DNA of 64,000 bases from Brachynemurus nebulosus (GCA_035578155.1 JAPWDM010000017.1:768001-832000), one strand, 5' to 3'; shown: positions 13,135 through 24,002, counted from the first letter of the stretch. Numbers and translations are program-made. The notes: a model not told the origin generated them from the letters alone.

Positions 13135-13771
13135 GAAAAAATGGTGTTGTTCAACTGCAAAATGTGTCCAGCAGGATTCAACTGTCGAGACAACTTAGCG
13201 CGGCACATGAAGACGAAACATGGTGACAATGGATCATCTTTTAAATGCAGTCAGTGTGGGGTCATGTTTACGAGAATGGATAGTCTACATCATCATGTGA
13301 AAAAATTCCATTCAACGGCTGTATTGCGTGATTACTGCGGCGAAAATGTTGCAAATGGTCTGGAGCGGCATATGGTTAATGAACATGACCAACCCTCAAC
13401 CGGCATCGAACCTGATAATGAGCAGCCCTCAACTAGCAGCGGTCATGTTTCCAGAAAGCGCGCAGCCCACGAACAAAATGGCAGTCCATCCAAAAAATCC
13501 AAAGTTGATCGGGGAACAAAACGGTGCGAAATATGTGACATGGATATATCGATTTCTTCATTCAATGGGCATTTACGAAGCGCGGCCCACAAAAATAAAT
13601 TATGCTGCGATACTGGAAACGTTAATGTGGAAACGATCAACAGCGCGTTCAAAACCAGAATAATCAGCTACCGGGTGAAGAGTTCCGAGTACTTTCAGTC
13701 CATTGAAGAATTTTTGGATAAAAATAAGGAAACTGTGCTTCAGCTGCTGCGAATGGAACTGGCGAAACATA

Positions 13772-15267
13772 CAGTAGCCGTCCAAGATAGTCACTTCCGA
13801 GATAGTCACATTTCGCGTGAAATAGACATACACATACGTCATTCACATACTATGTTTGCTCTTGTCTATACACACATATGCGTCACATGTAATATTTGCT
13901 TACTCAGCACATTACATACCCCGGGTACCTGCCGTATGGTACCTTGTGAGGTAGCTACCGTGTAATGTGTGTCGTGTGTGATACGTATGTATATATTATA
14001 TTAGTCTAGATTTCTAGAGTGAAGACATTGGTCCGGACAAACATGATGACCAATTTTTTATAGTGGGCTCTAGCACACACTACGTCTACACACTACAAGG
14101 ATCTCGTAGACCAAAATTTTTAAATTTTATTGCATACATCTATGCACATATTCTGCATACGTAATATGCAAAATGCAAATGCAAAATGAGTAACGTAAAA
14201 TTCTAGAATATTCTAATCGTCAACTAGCAGAGATATCAAAAAACAAACTTCACTATTGAATTGGTCACTAAAAATGAGATTAAGCAGCACAGTTTGATAA
14301 AAATTCTAGAATGTTCTATTTGTTAACTAGCAAAGATATCGAAAAATCAATTACAGCATTAAATTGGTCATTGAAAAAGAGGCCAACCAGCCTATCTTGA
14401 TAAATGTTCTGGAATATTCTATTCGTAAACTAGCAAAGATATCCAAACACAGACGTCGCCATTGAATTGGTCACCTAAAAAGAGACCAAATAGCACATTT
14501 TGGTAAATGTTCTAGAATATTCTAATTGTCAAGTAGCAAAGATATTGAAAAATTGATTGCACCATTTGACTGTCCAACCAAAATTAAACTAATATAAACT
14601 AAATGTTCCATTTTGGCCCACATCCTAGAATGATCTATTCGTCAGTCAGAATAGAATATTCTAGAACATTTATCAAAATGTGATATTTCGTCTTTTTTCG
14701 ATGACAAATTAAATGTTACAACCGATTTTTCGATATCTTTGTTAGTTGACGAATAGAACATTCTAGAATTTTTGTCAAATTGCGCTGCTTAATCTAATTT
14801 TTAGTAACCAAATCAAAAGTGAAGTCTGTTTTTGATATCTCTATTAGTTGACGAGTAGAATATTCTAGAATTTTTGTCAGCTTCGACTATTTGACGTCTT
14901 TTACGCTGATGAATCCGATAGTGACGTTGGTTTTTCGACATCTTTGCTAGTTTTCTAAAAGTCGCACTTATATTCATTAATATAACATTCAATTCCGTTT
15001 ATCTATAGAACTGAATTTTAGGTGTAAATTGTTTCTTAGAATAGTTTTGTTTTAAATAAATTCAGATAAATAATATTTACCAACCCCCGCATAAAAGTTA
15101 GCCGACGCCCCTGATCTTCCAATTTTACCTACTTCCCCTTAAATTTGCACCGACCATTACGTACCATTGGATTTCTGGTGTAAGCGTTTACCCCACCTGG
15201 AGGACGTCTATGACTTCCAAGATAGTCACTAGAGGAACATTTGTGTGACTATCTTGGACGGCTACTG
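13772..15267. mobile_element. TA-flanked MITE inserted in the polymerase gene
   Basis: Perfect 23-bp terminal inverted repeats (CAGTAGCCGTCCAAGATAGT and on, 13772-13794; reverse complement 15245-15267), flanked by TA (13770-13771 and 15268-15269). The host frame is continuous if the element and one TA are removed, confirming the insertion point. The interior is non-coding and built of two opposed arrays of a roughly 103-bp unit. Probably mobilised by a Tc1/mariner-type transposase. Confidence 0.93.
14201..14870. promoter_or_regulatory. Seven heat-shock-element-like motifs in two opposed arrays
   Basis: Perfect three-block matches to TTCnnGAAnnTTC at 14201, 14304, 14407 and 14510 (exactly 103 bp apart), then in the reverse orientation (GAAnnTTCnnGAA) at 14654, 14756 and 14858 (102 bp apart). 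A decayed copy lies near 14623. Typical form: TTCTAGAATATTC. The arrangement fits the binding site of a heat shock factor trimer. Function is inferred only. Confidence 0.6.
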
Positions 15268-18200
15268 TACGTCATTTAAAACTAATTTCGAATTATTTGG
15301 ATTATATGCAAAATTCGATAAAGAAGATAATCTATTACTGGATGTAAAGTCGTTTAACACTAAAAATACCATTGTTTCGGAATCCGCCAACATAGAGGAA
15401 ATTTACCATAGTATGGTGTCGACTGTAGTGCGCAAGAGCGAAGAATTTCAGGAACGAGACAGCGGCTGGTCGCTTTTGGAAGTCTGCTATTTGGGAGTCA
15501 ACATAAATAAATATAATCCACTCCGGGCTTCATCGTATATCGAGCTTCCAGCATGGATCAAGCGAAAGAAGGCGGTCGTTAATATTCAAAATGAAGACCA
15601 GGCTTGCTGCGCATGGGCGATAACATCAGCTTTACATCCAGCCGAACGACATACGAACCGAGTCGCTTCATATCCTCATTATCCGACAATTTTAAATTTC
15701 GACGATATGGAGTTTCCTGTCAAAATTAATCACATAAAATTATTCGAATCTCTCAACAACATCAGCGTCAATGTTTATGGACTGGAAGAAAAAAGTATTG
15801 TTGGACCGCTGCACTACACAAAGGAAAAACGAAATACTCATGTTAACCTGCTGTACATTGAAAATGGCGAAACCAGTCACTACTGCTGGATAAAGGATCT
15901 GAGTCGACTTGTTGGACGTCAGTTATAGAAACATAAAGAAACTGTATGGATTTGTGATGGGTGTCTACAATTCTTTCGAATAGAAGAGCGGCTTATCGAA
16001 CATGCTAAAGAAGACTGCAACAAAGTCTGCACTGTAATACCAAGTCCTGGCAAAGACAACATTTTGAAATTTCAAAATTATGCCAAGCAGATGCGCGTCC
16101 CGTTTACGATATATGCGGACTTCGAATCAATATTGAAACCATGCGATACATGCGCACCGAATCCGGACGGATCGTTTACGAACACCACGCATATCCACGA
16201 ACCATTCAGCTTCGCATATTACATCAAGTGTTCGTATGATGAATCATTAAACAAATTCGAAACATACCGCGGGCCGAACTGTGCGAAAGTTTTTATGGAA
16301 AAATTGGAAGAAGATGCCCAACGACTACATAAAATTTTTACAAAAGGAAATTCCGATGAAGCCATTAACAGCGATCGATTATTTAGTATTTGGATTAGTA
16401 GTTGGATTAGAATAAATTGGGCAACGATCGTGTGCGGGATCATGACCATCTAACGGGTGAATTTCGAGGTAATGGACATAACCAGTGTAATCGGCTTTAC
16501 AGACTACCGATATTCATCCCGATCGTTTTCCATAATTTATCTGGATATGATGCGCACTTTATCGTACGGGAATTTGGAGTCTCTAGGGAACGAATCTATG
16601 TCATACCAAACAAAAAAGAACGCTACATTTCTTTCACGAAGTATCTGCCAGTCGACACCAATCAAAATGTGGAAGATCTGGATGATGACGAAGATGATGA
16701 AGAAGATGAATCTGACAACAAATTTAAAATTAAAACTATCCAGCTGCGTTTTATCGATTCGTTCCGCTTTATGGCGAGCAGTTTAGATAAACTTGCTGAG
16801 AATTTAAAGCCGGAGCAGTTCGCCGAAGTTCGCCGAGCATTTCCTGAAGATCGCCTTTTCAATTTAATCAAGCAAAAAGGAATATTCCCGTACGAATACG
16901 TCAACAGTGTTGAACGACTGAATGAACGCGCTCTACCACTAAAAGCGGCATTCCACAGCAGCTTGAAATTATCCAGTATTACCGATGAAGAATACCAGCG
17001 TGTGCAACGAGTATGGAATGAATTCAACATCCAAACTTTGGGCGAGTATTCGGACTTATATTTGAAAACAGATGTGTTATTACTGGCAGATGTCTTTAAA
17101 AATTTCCGAAACCTGTGCCTGAATACGTACAAATTGGATCCGTGCCAATACTACATCGCACCAGGCTTGAGCTGGGATGCCATGTTGAAATATACGAAAG
17201 TCTGTCCGGAGCAGATGAAACCGCCATACATTACATCCAAGAACAGCAAATTGCTCGCCAACGTTTATGACAAGAAGAAATAGGTGATCCATTATCGAAA
17301 TTTAAAACAGTGCTTAAAATACGGACTAAAGTTAAAGAAAATACATCGTGCGCTCCAGTTTAATCAATCTCCGTGGCTGAAGAAATACATCGATTTAAAT
17401 ACCGAGCTTCGTTCTAAGGCGACCAATAGTTTTGAAAAAGATTATTTCAAATTAAAAAATAATAGTGTTTTCGGTAAAACGATGGAAAATGTCGACAAGT
17501 GTGTTGATGTGCGGCTAGTTACTTATTGGGAGAACATTCGTAAAAAGTTGGGTGCTAATAATTTAATAAGTAAACCAAATTTCCATAGCTGCTCCATCAT
17601 TCATGAAAACCTAGTCGCCATATAAATGGACCGTTTGAAAGTGAAATACGACAAGCCAATTTACGTAGGATTTAGCGTGCTCGAGTTATCCAAAACTTTG
17701 ATGTACGATTTCCACTACGGTTATATAAAACCAAAGTACAGTGGTGACAGAGTGAATTTATTATACATGGATACCGACAGTTTTATATACCGGATAGAAA
17801 CGGACGACTTTTACGCCGACATTAAATCTGATATTAGTGAGTACTTTGACACAAGTGATTATGCTGCGGATAACGTTTATGGACTGTCACGTTTAAATAA
17901 AAAAGTGCTCGGTAAATTTAAAGATGAGTGTTCTGGGACAATAATTAAACAATTTGTTGGTGTTAAAGCTAAATCCTACTGTATAGTCAAAGACAGTGAT
18001 GTGCCCCCAATTAAAAAACTCAATGGTGTGAAGAAAGATGTGGTGAAAAACGAAATAGACGTTAAAGACTATATAAATTGTGTAATGAGCAAAGACTCAA
18101 GTGCTGTGTTGTATAAACAAATGAGTGTTTTCCGCAGCTTAAAACATCGGTTATACACACACTTAGTGAATAAGGCCGCACTAACAAACGATGACGACAA

Positions 18201-18279
18201 ACGGTTCATAGCACCCAACAATAAACTTAAAACTCTCCCATGGGGGCATTATAAAATAGACGATTTTTATTTTTCTTAA

Positions 18280-18688
18280 TTTTGTATAAATATTTTTGTT
18301 AATTTTGTATATAAATTTTTGTTAATTTTGTATATATTTCTTTGTTAATTTTGTAAATATTCTTAAAACCATGGTTTTAGTTTTATAAGTCGTACTTATT
18401 AAGTAATTAGTTTGTAAGGAAAAAAATAATAATGGCCATTATTAATTCAAAATTTTATTTTATTAAAAATAAAATATGTACATGTCAAAATATTATAATT
18501 TCAAGAAAACATGTTAAAAAAAATACAAAAAAAAATTTGAAAAAAAAAAAATAAAAAAAATAAAAAAAATTTAAAAAATACATGATAAAAAAAAAAAGAA
18601 AAAAAGAAAATACATCATAAAAAAAAAATACATGAACAATTTAAATATTGAAATTCGTATTTAAAATTTTGTATATATCTAAGTAGTC
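18280..18688. other. Intergenic spacer between convergent Polinton genes
   Basis: No gene. It contains a short triplicated AATTTTGTATATAAAT-like stretch (18280-18360) and a strongly A-rich low-complexity region (18505-18630) between the ends of the polymerase gene (+) and the small unknown gene (-). Confidence 0.7.
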
Positions 18689-19209
18689 TTATAAGTTCGT
18701 CGACGGCCACGCCCCCGTATCTGGACCAGTTTTCCAGCCCAGAAGTGCTGACTGATTGATTGTGCCTTTTTCAATGTTCTGCAAGATCCACTTCAACAAT
18801 TCACCGTCTTCTTCTACGCTCTTTGGATTGAAGTACAATCGAGGAATACCATGTTCTTCCACAAGTTTCAGTATACGATCCAGCAGTTCCGGACGAGCAT
18901 ATGTTATCGTTTTTCGCATCCACAATGTAAGAAAATATGTCAGCGTGTCGAATCCATCTAGGCGGTCTTCTCCAATATCAGATTCGTCAAAGGTAAGTGT
19001 GAAGAGAAGATCAAAAGTTTCCACAGACGAACCCCATTCAATAGCTGATGTTATTTTTTCAGGAAAAAAATATCACGATCTCTTGATGCTATGGATTGGA
19101 TCATCTCCAAGTCAGATAACCGAATGGCTTTATCCAACATCTTATTCAACAATTGAGTTCTAGCCATGGATTCCTCCACTATTATATGGTGTTGAAGACT
19201 TCCGCTCAT
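18689..19209 (-). pseudogene. Polinton hypothetical protein, frameshifted
   Basis: About 173 codons from an ATG at 19209 to a stop at 18689. The N-terminal part begins MSGSLQHHII and runs to about 19065, where a T homopolymer shifts the frame; the second part (from METFDLLFTLTFDE) is open to the end. No catalytic motif is recognised. The helical pattern (LDKAIRLSDLEMIQSIA, LLDRILKLVEEHG) is loosely ankyrin-like, which would need a profile search to confirm. It lies downstream of the integrase gene on the same strand, so probably belongs to the same minus-strand cluster. Confidence 0.6.
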
Positions 19210-19292
19210 TGTTGTGGTTTCACTCGATATTGCTTCGCCAAAAAAAATTGAAATTGCTTCATCTCATCGTCATCATCATAATTATATACTGA

Positions 19293-19432
19293 TCCATGTT
19301 GGTGGGGGATACTGCAACTGCTCCGGCCCTTCATCACCATGCGCATATGTCGCTCCATGTTGGTGGGGGATACTGCAACTGCTCCAGCCCATCACCACAT
19401 ACGTATTTGCTGCTCCATAGTGGTGGGGATAT
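19293..19432. repeat. Three direct repeats of about 61 bp
   Basis: Units starting at 19293, 19354 and 19414 share TCCATGTTGGTGGGGGATAC and CTGCAACTGCTCC; the third is partial. They lie between the integrase stop codon and the small unknown gene. Confidence 0.8.
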
Positions 19433-20348
19433 CACACCAAGTCTTTGCTATCAATCCAGCTATTGGCGCTACTTGGGAAGCCGAGCCACTTCACGAATAC
19501 TTTATCTTTCTTTTTTTTCAACACCTTTTCCACTAAATATACGTCTGGATATTTAACTTTATGTAATTCTTCTTGGTAAAATCCACCTTTAATCGGATTA
19601 GCATGATAATCTTCTAACAGATACGTAACCGGATTGGTTAATGGTACCTTATTGATTTTAAAAAGTTCCGTCGTCCAAGATGGTAGATATCCTTTATCGA
19701 ATTGAGATTTATGCTTGTTAATGCGAACTATATCACCAACATCATATTTCGGTATATCCACAACTTTTATATGATTGTAAACAGTTGAAAGGAGCAATTT
19801 CTCCTTGCTTGGTGTTACATCGCGCGGCCGCATTTTTATTGTTCTATGTTTCCGCGAATTGTAACTGTCCATTAAATCGTCTAGTATATCCAGCCATCGA
19901 TACGATCCATTGTAACTAAACTTCCTCCACATTTCAGTCTTCAGCGTTCTGTTAAATCTCTCCACCACTGACGCTTTTTTGGTTGAAAATGTTGAATAAT
20001 GGTTGATGTTGTACTTATCCATAAGCGTTTTAAACAGCTGATTATAAAATTTTTGCCATCGTTTGTTTGCAAGTTATCCGGCCTCCGTCCTTGTTTAAGT
20101 ATCGATTCAAATGAGGTTGTTACTTCTTTTCCAGTTTTATTTATGACGGGTACCGCCCATGCATGTTTCGAAAACACGTCGATTGTTGTTAACAAATAAT
20201 TGAATTTCTTATTCACTGAAGCGTAGGCACCCATTTCAATTAAATCACATTGCCAGAGATCGTCAATTCCTTTCACAATCACACGTCTGCGTGGAAAATT
20301 TTTTCGCGCTGGTTTATGTAGTTCACGAACCACTTGTGCTTTGCTCAT
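19432..20348 (-). pseudogene. Polinton integrase with C-terminal chromodomain, frameshifted
   Basis: Retroviral-type DDE integrase that would insert the element into the genome. Begins MSKAQVVRELHKPARKNFP at 20348. Catalytic acidic residues are present: Asp in WQCDLIEM, Asp in LQTNDGKNF and Glu in KASVVERFNRTLK. The C-terminal 40 residues (VEKVLKKKKDKVFVKWLGF) form a chromodomain, seen in integrases of Polintons and chromoviruses and thought to guide targeting. A one- or two-base indel near 20034-20045 breaks the frame between the second Asp and the Glu. The start codon overlaps the 3' end of the upstream gene by 26 bases, so the two are likely co-transcribed. Confidence 0.92.
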
Positions 20349-20775
20349 TTTCCGTCTCAGTGTTCTCAGCAGGTTTCAGCAATTTATCAAGACGTTCTTC
20401 AGTCCTCGATATTCGAAGATTAAATGCGGAAATTTCTCGATTCATCCATATTTTATGATGCGTAAAAAGCTGCATTGCCTGGGTCAGCAGGTGTGAAGCA
20501 TTTTCAATCTTTGTTTTGGTGATTTCGACTGTTTCTGTTAATTCAGCAAGTTTCTCTGTTGCAAAATTCTTTAAAAATTTCAGATTCACCACATCTTGAT
20601 CATCAATCGGATCCTTTATATTGGTTAGTTGTTTGTTTCCAAAATCATAGTTCCCCGATTGCGTCATCTTCAAACCAATGTCTTTAAGAATCTGCTTCTT
20701 AATATTTTTATCATGCACCCGGCCGAATTTGTCAATAGTTATGTTTCTTTTACACACACGACCGAATTTATCCAT
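20323..20775 (-). CDS. Polinton coiled-coil protein with a fibre-like motif
   Basis: An intact frame of 150 residues starting MDKFGRVCKRN at 20775. Residues about 37-65 read NYDFGNKQLTNIKDP followed by DDQDVVNLKFL, a pattern resembling the repeat before the knob or coiled coil of phage tail fibres (D..GNKITNV.DP...DA). The remainder is predicted helical with heptad-like spacing (TETVEITKTKIENASHLL, LRISRTEERLDKLL). This suggests an elongated oligomeric virion protein, but that is inference. It lies three bases after the stop of the DUF8207-type gene and overlaps the integrase start, an operon-like arrangement. Homologues appear to accompany insect Polintons generally. Confidence 0.7.
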   Translation of the reverse strand: MDKFGRVCKRNITIDKFGRVHDKNIKKQILKDIGLKMTQSGNYDFGNKQLTNIKDPIDDQDVVNLKFLKNFATEKLAELTETVEITKTKIENASHLLTQAMQLFTHHKIWMNREISAFNLRISRTEERLDKLLKPAENTETENEQSTSGS

Positions 20776-20777
20776 TT

Positions 20778-22806
20778 TCACTCGATGATATCTGCTTCTT
20801 TCAGTTCTTCAATGATGGATATTATTTCGTTATTGTGACCGCTGTGTCCAGCTTCTTGTGACGCTACTAGTAATCGTAGTCTACTGACCAGTTCATTCGC
20901 ATTGTCCCAGTATATATAGTCTTTTTTCAAATTATTAAACTGCATCAGACCATGTCCCGATCTTGGAGTACCGCCGACGCTAGCAGATTTTGGAACACCA
21001 CCAACACGACTTCTTGTATCATATATTTTCCTTGGTATATATTTTTTAGCGGAAATGATTGGGAACAACTGACTAATAATGTTTATGTATTTATAGATTC
21101 CTCAAAAATAGGAATTAAACTAGGTCAACCTCTTTCTGAAAAAAAATCACGTGAACAACCCCTTAAAATAAAACATAATAAAAAAAGAAAGAACGTTTTT
21201 TGGAAACAGTACCTGAACTAAGAGTGCATACTCCATCTCCTTTTTTAAGTTATTAATGTATATTTCTTATGAAAACGTGTGCCAATAAATTTTATGACCT
21301 AGTCCACTGGGGTGCGATATTAGATACAAAATATTCAATAATATTTAAATTTTAGTTTATTTTCTGACGCGTAAGTTTTACTATCAAATTCTGATATATT
21401 TTTTCTGTGTAATTTTTAATAATTTTTTTCAATTTTAATATTATTTATAATTCTCTTCGGTTTTAAATTTTTAAATTTAATATTTTTTATTAATCATTTT
21501 TAAATTTTAATATTAGTATTATTTTTTATCTTTTGTATATAATTTTAAATTTTTTGTATATATTTTAATATTTATAATTATAATTGTCTTAGATTTTAAA
21601 TTTTTAAATTATTTTTTATTAATCAGTTTTAAATTTTAGTATCCTTATCTTTTGTATATAATTTTTAATTTCGCTGCATATTTTAATATAGTATTATTAG
21701 TACTTTATAATTTTTCTGTTTTTATCAATATTTATAATATATAATTTCACCACTGTTGTATATTTTTGTAAATTTTATAAATTATAAAATAAATAAATTC
21801 TAAACTATATAAACGTTCACTAATAAAATCAAAAATATATAAATGAAAATTAATTACATTTAATAGTATTCATATAATTACACAGTAGCATACATAATGC
21901 AATTCAAAAATAAATATTTTTTTCCGTAGTACGCACTCGAGTATACAAGGTACAGTTGTCATTTTCAAAAACATGTACGAAACGAGTGATTCGTTGACCT
22001 AGTTTAATTCCTATTTTTGAGGCCACTATATAACTCGAGCTGCCTTTTATTTGCTGGTATGGACTGTAATTTCGTCTGTGTGCATTTGTTTGCTTTAAAA
22101 TCTGCTTATATGCATTTAAATCTTTAGTATGATATGAATCAATTTTTGGTGTGTTCATGAAAATCAATTCATATAATCCAGGTGTTCCTTCATACACAAT
22201 ATCACCAATTATTATATCATCACCAGCTATTTGAAATGATTGATTTCCAATCATCCATTCATCATCTTTTTTGTACGGTCCGTATACCACGTCAATTCCG
22301 CTGTTGGGTTGAAGGTATAGTTGTAAGTATTTTCTTGCTATTGGTCCAAACTCTTTTGGCAAATCTTCAGGTATTGGCATCAATTTTCGAGCAACACTTT
22401 GCGCTGATCCAAGAAATTTTGGTGTTTCAAATACATTTTGTTCTTCTTCTGGATACGATTCAAAAACATCTTCTGGAATATCTTGTATTGAAGTATCTTC
22501 CTCCTTTGTTGGTAGAGTATAGTAGTTTGCCGTTTGTTTTTCCAATTTTTTCTTTTTAATTTTAGGTGTGAACGTATCCGATACTTGCGCCTCTTCTTCT
22601 TCTTCTTTTGTTTCCACTTTAATAGGATGTTTCTTCTTGTCACCATTTAACTTTGTAGCTATTTCTTTAAGCGGAGTAGTTACTGGTTCCAGTGTACTTT
22701 GAAGCAACATATTTGACTCCAGTTTTCCGGATCGTAAAGCATTAAATTTTTTACGTATATTGCTTGCCGCTTTTATAATGTTCTTTTTAATCGCCTTTTT
22801 ATCCAT
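20778..22806 (-). pseudogene. Polinton DUF8207-type protein, split by a MITE
   Basis: Starts MDKKAIKKNIIKAASNIRKKF at 22806. It has an acidic, low-complexity middle (EEEEEA, KIKKKKLEK), then a conserved domain with GPIARKYLQLYL, IDVVYGPYK, TPGLYELIFM and NAHRRNYSPYQQIKG. A TA-flanked element (21094-22028) interrupts the gene after SSSYI; the C-terminal part continues in frame at 21092-20778 and includes YDTRSRVGG, DYIYWDNANEL and SGHNNEIISIIEEL. Both halves are otherwise open. The conserved domain matches my recollection of the DUF8207 family found in insect Polinton proteins; its molecular role is unknown. A TATA box lies at 22869-22879. Confidence 0.85.
21094..22028. mobile_element. TA-flanked MITE inside the DUF8207-type gene
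   Basis: Terminal repeats of about 35 bp (core CCTCAAAAATAGGAATTAAA) at 21094 and, inverted, ending at 22028; TA duplication at 21092-21093 and 22029-22030. Removing the element plus one TA joins the two halves of the host gene in frame. The interior is very AT-rich, with degenerate repeats of TTTTAAATTTTTAAATT and no coding capacity. Confidence 0.88.
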
Positions 22807-22839
22807 CTAGATGACTGCTTCCTAGAACGATTTCTCAAA

Positions 22840-22879
22840 AACTGAAGCTCTATCGCATGTGACTGCTGTATTTATATGG
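22840..22879 (-). promoter_or_regulatory. TATA box and initiator of the DUF8207-type gene
   Basis: On the minus strand CCATATAAATA (22879-22869) is followed about 32 bases later by CTTCAGTT (22847-22840), and the start codon lies 34 bases further at 22806. The TCAGTT initiator matches that of the PLA2-like gene (23988-23993). Confidence 0.6.
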
Positions 22880-22947
22880 TCGTATTTAGGCGGATCAGTT
22901 CGAAACTGCTATACCGGCTACCAAACCAGTTCGAAAAATGTTTGGAT

Positions 22948-23145
22948 CAGTATAGAAGCAGCTTAGGAGCAGTTTAGGAGCAGCTTAGAAGCAGCTTAGA
23001 ACCAGCTTGGAAGCAGCTTAGAACCAGTTTAGGAGCAGTTTAGGAGCAGCTTAGAACCAGTTTAGGAGCAGTTTAGGAGCAGCTTAGAAGCAGTTTAGGA
23101 CCAGCTTGGAAGCAGCTTAGAACCAGCTTAGAAGCAGCTTAGGAC
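22948..23145. repeat. Eighteen tandem 11-bp repeats upstream of a Polinton gene
   Basis: Exactly 18 consecutive units of CAGYTTRGRAS without any length change (198 bp). Variation is confined to a few positions. The array lies about 70 bp upstream of the TATA box of the minus-strand DUF8207-type gene and 21 bp beyond the ATPase stop codon. An 11-bp period is close to one DNA helical turn, so a bound protein would repeat on the same face. Confidence 0.95.
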
Positions 23146-23166
23146 CAGTCAGCAGAACTGGTTATA

Positions 23167-23883
23167 TCATTTTCCGGATGTTGATCCTTTCCAGATGCGG
23201 TCAAACTTGTTTCGGTATCTTCCATTGCCTATATCATCTTCTTTGCAAATAGTTAAAAATCCATAGTTATCACGCCAACACTCTCTGCATAATTCTTTGA
23301 ATTGATTGAACGACATGTCGGAATTAATATGATCATCGTAGATATGTCTGAGGTTGAGATCATCCTGTTTGAAGACTGCAACAAGATTCGGATTATCCCG
23401 TACATGATGTTTGGGCGCCGCTGTATACGTTTGCGTCAAGTAGAAACAATCATCATTGTAGTGTCGAGAGTGGCTAAAATATTCTTCTATTATGGCTTTT
23501 TTCTCCTGCGCAGATACATCGTCGAATATTACCAGCGAATTTGGTCGTGCTTCTTTTGGCGATATGACATCATCGTTATTAGAGTATGTAAAATAACCCA
23601 AACCTTTAACATTTTTAATGATTCGTTTCAGATATTGATATTTCGGTTGGTGTAATGATTTGGAATAGATGTATATGTTTTCAAATGCCACACCATTAGG
23701 ATCCTGGATAAGTAATAGAAGAAGTGACGTTTTGCCGCATCCACTTGGACCACAGATGATCGCTCTAATACTCCTCGGTAGCAGTGGACCATTTTTCTTG
23801 GAACCAGTGCTGTCCACGTCAGACGAAAACTCGAAATTTTGAACTGGTAACGTCTCTTGCTGTTTAACGAATGAAGAAGACAT
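23167..23883 (-). CDS. Polinton genome-packaging ATPase (FtsK/HerA type)
   Basis: An intact 238-residue frame starting MSSSFVKQQETLPVQ. Walker A is GPSGCGKTS (residues 45-53) and Walker B SLVIFDDV (116-123), both typical of the A32-like packaging ATPases of Polintons and related double-jelly-roll viruses. Role in an intact element: ATP-driven DNA packaging into a capsid. It shares a 119-bp divergent promoter region with the PLA2-like gene. It is one of the few long Polinton frames here without any visible lesion. Confidence 0.93.
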   Translation of the reverse strand: MSSSFVKQQETLPVQNFEFSSDVDSTGSKKNGPLLPRSIRAIICGPSGCGKTSLLLLLIQDPNGVAFENIYIYSKSLHQPKYQYLKRIIKNVKGLGYFTYSNNDDVISPKEARPNSLVIFDDVSAQEKKAIIEEYFSHSRHYNDDCFYLTQTYTAAPKHHVRDNPNLVAVFKQDDLNLRHIYDDHINSDMSFNQFKELCRECWRDNYGFLTICKEDDIGNGRYRNKFDRIWKGSTSGK

Positions 23884-24002
23884 CGTTGATGTTGATCAAA
23901 GAACACTATTTCTCATGCTAAGAAAGTTGAGTAAATTTCCAGCATATTTATAACATATATAAATAGTACAGCATATGTTCTTTTGTTTCAGTTCACTTTT
24001 AA
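23884..24002. promoter_or_regulatory. Divergent promoter between ATPase and PLA2-like genes
   Basis: To the right: TATATAAATAG at 23956-23966 and initiator TTTCAGTT at 23986-23993, with the start codon ten bases later. To the left on the minus strand: a second box GTTATAAATATGC (about 23955-23943), so two TATA boxes lie back to back. The short spacing implies compact, virus-like promoters. Confidence 0.6.

Larger units (their letters stand above)
13141..18279 (+). pseudogene. Protein-primed DNA polymerase B (pPolB) of the Polinton
   Basis: In an intact element this enzyme replicates the transposon by protein priming. The N-terminal part (13141-13770) carries C2H2 fingers (CKMCPAGF, CSQCGVMF, CEICDMDI). 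The gene is interrupted by a MITE (13772-15267) and resumes in the same frame at 15269. A further finger (WICDGC) and exonuclease motifs follow: YADFES (Exo I, about 16107), HNLSGYDAHF (Exo II, about 16540) and YLKTDVLLLADVF (Exo III, about 17060). Motif B (KLKNNSVFGKT, about 17450) and motif C (YMDTDSF, about 17765) are present. Lesions: TAG at 15926, frameshift/deletion near 16385-16417, an apparent in-frame loss near 17205 of the block with motif A, TAG at 17281 and TAA at 17623. Catalytically dead. Confidence 0.92.

Noticed and set aside
22948..23145. Coding repeat (collagen-like or similar)
   Set aside because: An 11-bp period changes frame every unit and TAG/TAA occurs throughout; it is intergenic.
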